Positions 6,431 to 6,814 of a stretch of 6,814 bases of DNA are shown here, piece by piece (the first letter of the stretch is position 1; each line of letters begins with the position of its first letter). The position numbers and the translations under genes were made by a program. A model generated the notes under the pieces. The model made no database searches and was not told the origin of the DNA. It saw only the letters and a program-made list of their open reading frames with translations. Source of the stretch: Bryobacteraceae bacterium (lineage in GTDB: Bacteria > Acidobacteriota > Terriglobia > Bryobacterales > Bryobacteraceae); assembly GCA_014379815.1 (NCBI GenBank), contig JACMLA010000813.1, forward strand, positions 1-6,814, read 5' to 3'.

Positions 6431-6814
6431 CTAGCGCCGAATGAGGAAAACCGCGATCTCCGCCATCAGATTGGGCGATGCTTCAATCCGCCGCTTGCCG
6501 CTGAGAAACAACCGACGTTCAATAATCCAGCCCTCTGATGTAGCAAGATCGGTGAAATCTTCAACCGTCAGGAAGTGTATGTTGGGCGAGTCGTACCAGT
6601 AGTACGGAAACAGTCCGGTTCGTGGAGCGCGCCCGTTTCGAAGCAGCGACAAGCGTACGCGCCAATGCCCGAAGTTCGGAAACGCCACAATCGCACGTCG
6701 GCCCACCCGGAGCATCTCGCGAAGAACGCGAACTGGCTCCCGAACTTCCTGCAAAGTCTGGCTCAAAATGATGTAATCGAAAGCGCCGTCCGGGTAGTCG
6801 TTCAGGCCGTTGTC
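6431..6814 (-). CDS. metW: MetW, methionine biosynthesis protein, N-terminus outside window
   Basis: The C-terminal 127 residues of MetW. The reading frame stays open to the window edge (DNGLNDYPDGAFDYIILSQT in the first residues seen), so the true start lies beyond 6814. Recognisable MetW signatures include FDYIILSQTLQ, EMLRVGRRAIVAFPNFGHW, YYWYDSPNIHF and the C-terminal PNLMAEIAVF. MetW has a class I methyltransferase-like fold, and in bacteria that have it, it works with the homoserine O-acyltransferase MetX in the acyl-homoserine route to methionine. The SAM-binding glycine motif would be in the missing part. The gene ends with TAG (6433-6431), 20 bp before the S9 peptidase start. metX commonly lies just upstream of metW and would be expected to the right of this window; that is not visible here. 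Confidence 0.93.
   Translation of the reverse strand, partial: DNGLNDYPDGAFDYIILSQTLQEVREPVRVLREMLRVGRRAIVAFPNFGHWRVRLSLLRNGRAPRTGLFPYYWYDSPNIHFLTVEDFTDLATSEGWIIERRLFLSGKRRIEASPNLMAEIAVFLIRR

Noticed and set aside
4767..6434. A 555-codon open frame on the plus strand, antisense to the S9 peptidase
   Set aside because: Its translation is rich in Arg, His and Gln with no recognisable domain, and it lies wholly opposite a gene with a complete catalytic triad and signal peptide. It is the usual open antisense frame of a GC-rich gene.
6431..6766. A TTG at 6766 as the start of metW
   Set aside because: The frame stays open to the window edge and the extra residues (FDYIILSQT) match MetW, so the gene is simply cut by the window.

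Overview
The window is a dense, GC-rich chromosomal segment with short intergenic gaps and no mobile element, RNA gene or CRISPR array that I can see. Gene content and style suggest an acidobacterium, perhaps of the Solibacter/Bryobacter type: a secreted S9D-type peptidase, MetW, a secreted TGDGNV-repeat protein, and an AMP-ligase/ACP/PlsC fusion. This is inference from protein resemblance, not a search.

Layout. Positions 1-433 (minus) hold the N-terminal 144 residues of a short-chain dehydrogenase/reductase (SDR) that runs off the left edge. A 75 bp divergent gap follows. Positions 509-3016 (plus) encode an 835-residue three-domain protein: fatty-acid AMP ligase, acyl carrier protein, then PlsC-type acyltransferase. 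A small secreted protein (3063-3848, plus), built from repeated TGDGNV turns, lies 46 bp downstream and is probably co-transcribed. The convergent gap 3849-3995 carries an AG dinucleotide run, three tightly packed hairpins resembling a REP-type element, and the T-tract of a terminator for the minus-strand gene. Positions 3996-6410 (minus) encode an 804-residue secreted serine peptidase of the S9 prolyl oligopeptidase clan, closest in appearance to the glutamyl endopeptidase (S9D) group. It sits 20 bp behind the end of metW (6431-6814, minus, 5' end outside the window).

How the genes fit together. The three-domain enzyme has every part needed to activate a free fatty acid, hold it on its own carrier domain and pass it to a lysolipid. 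It is a one-chain analogue of Aas with the domain order inverted and the carrier built in. The divergent SDR could be a lipid-related reductase, but the sequence does not prove this. The S9 peptidase shares a transcription direction with metW, and no metabolic link is evident. Points most worth a second look are the trifunctional lipid enzyme, the regular TGDGNV repeat protein, the hairpin cluster at 3905-3954, and the small hairpins at the two ends of the peptidase gene, one containing its stop codon and one covering its likely ribosome binding site.
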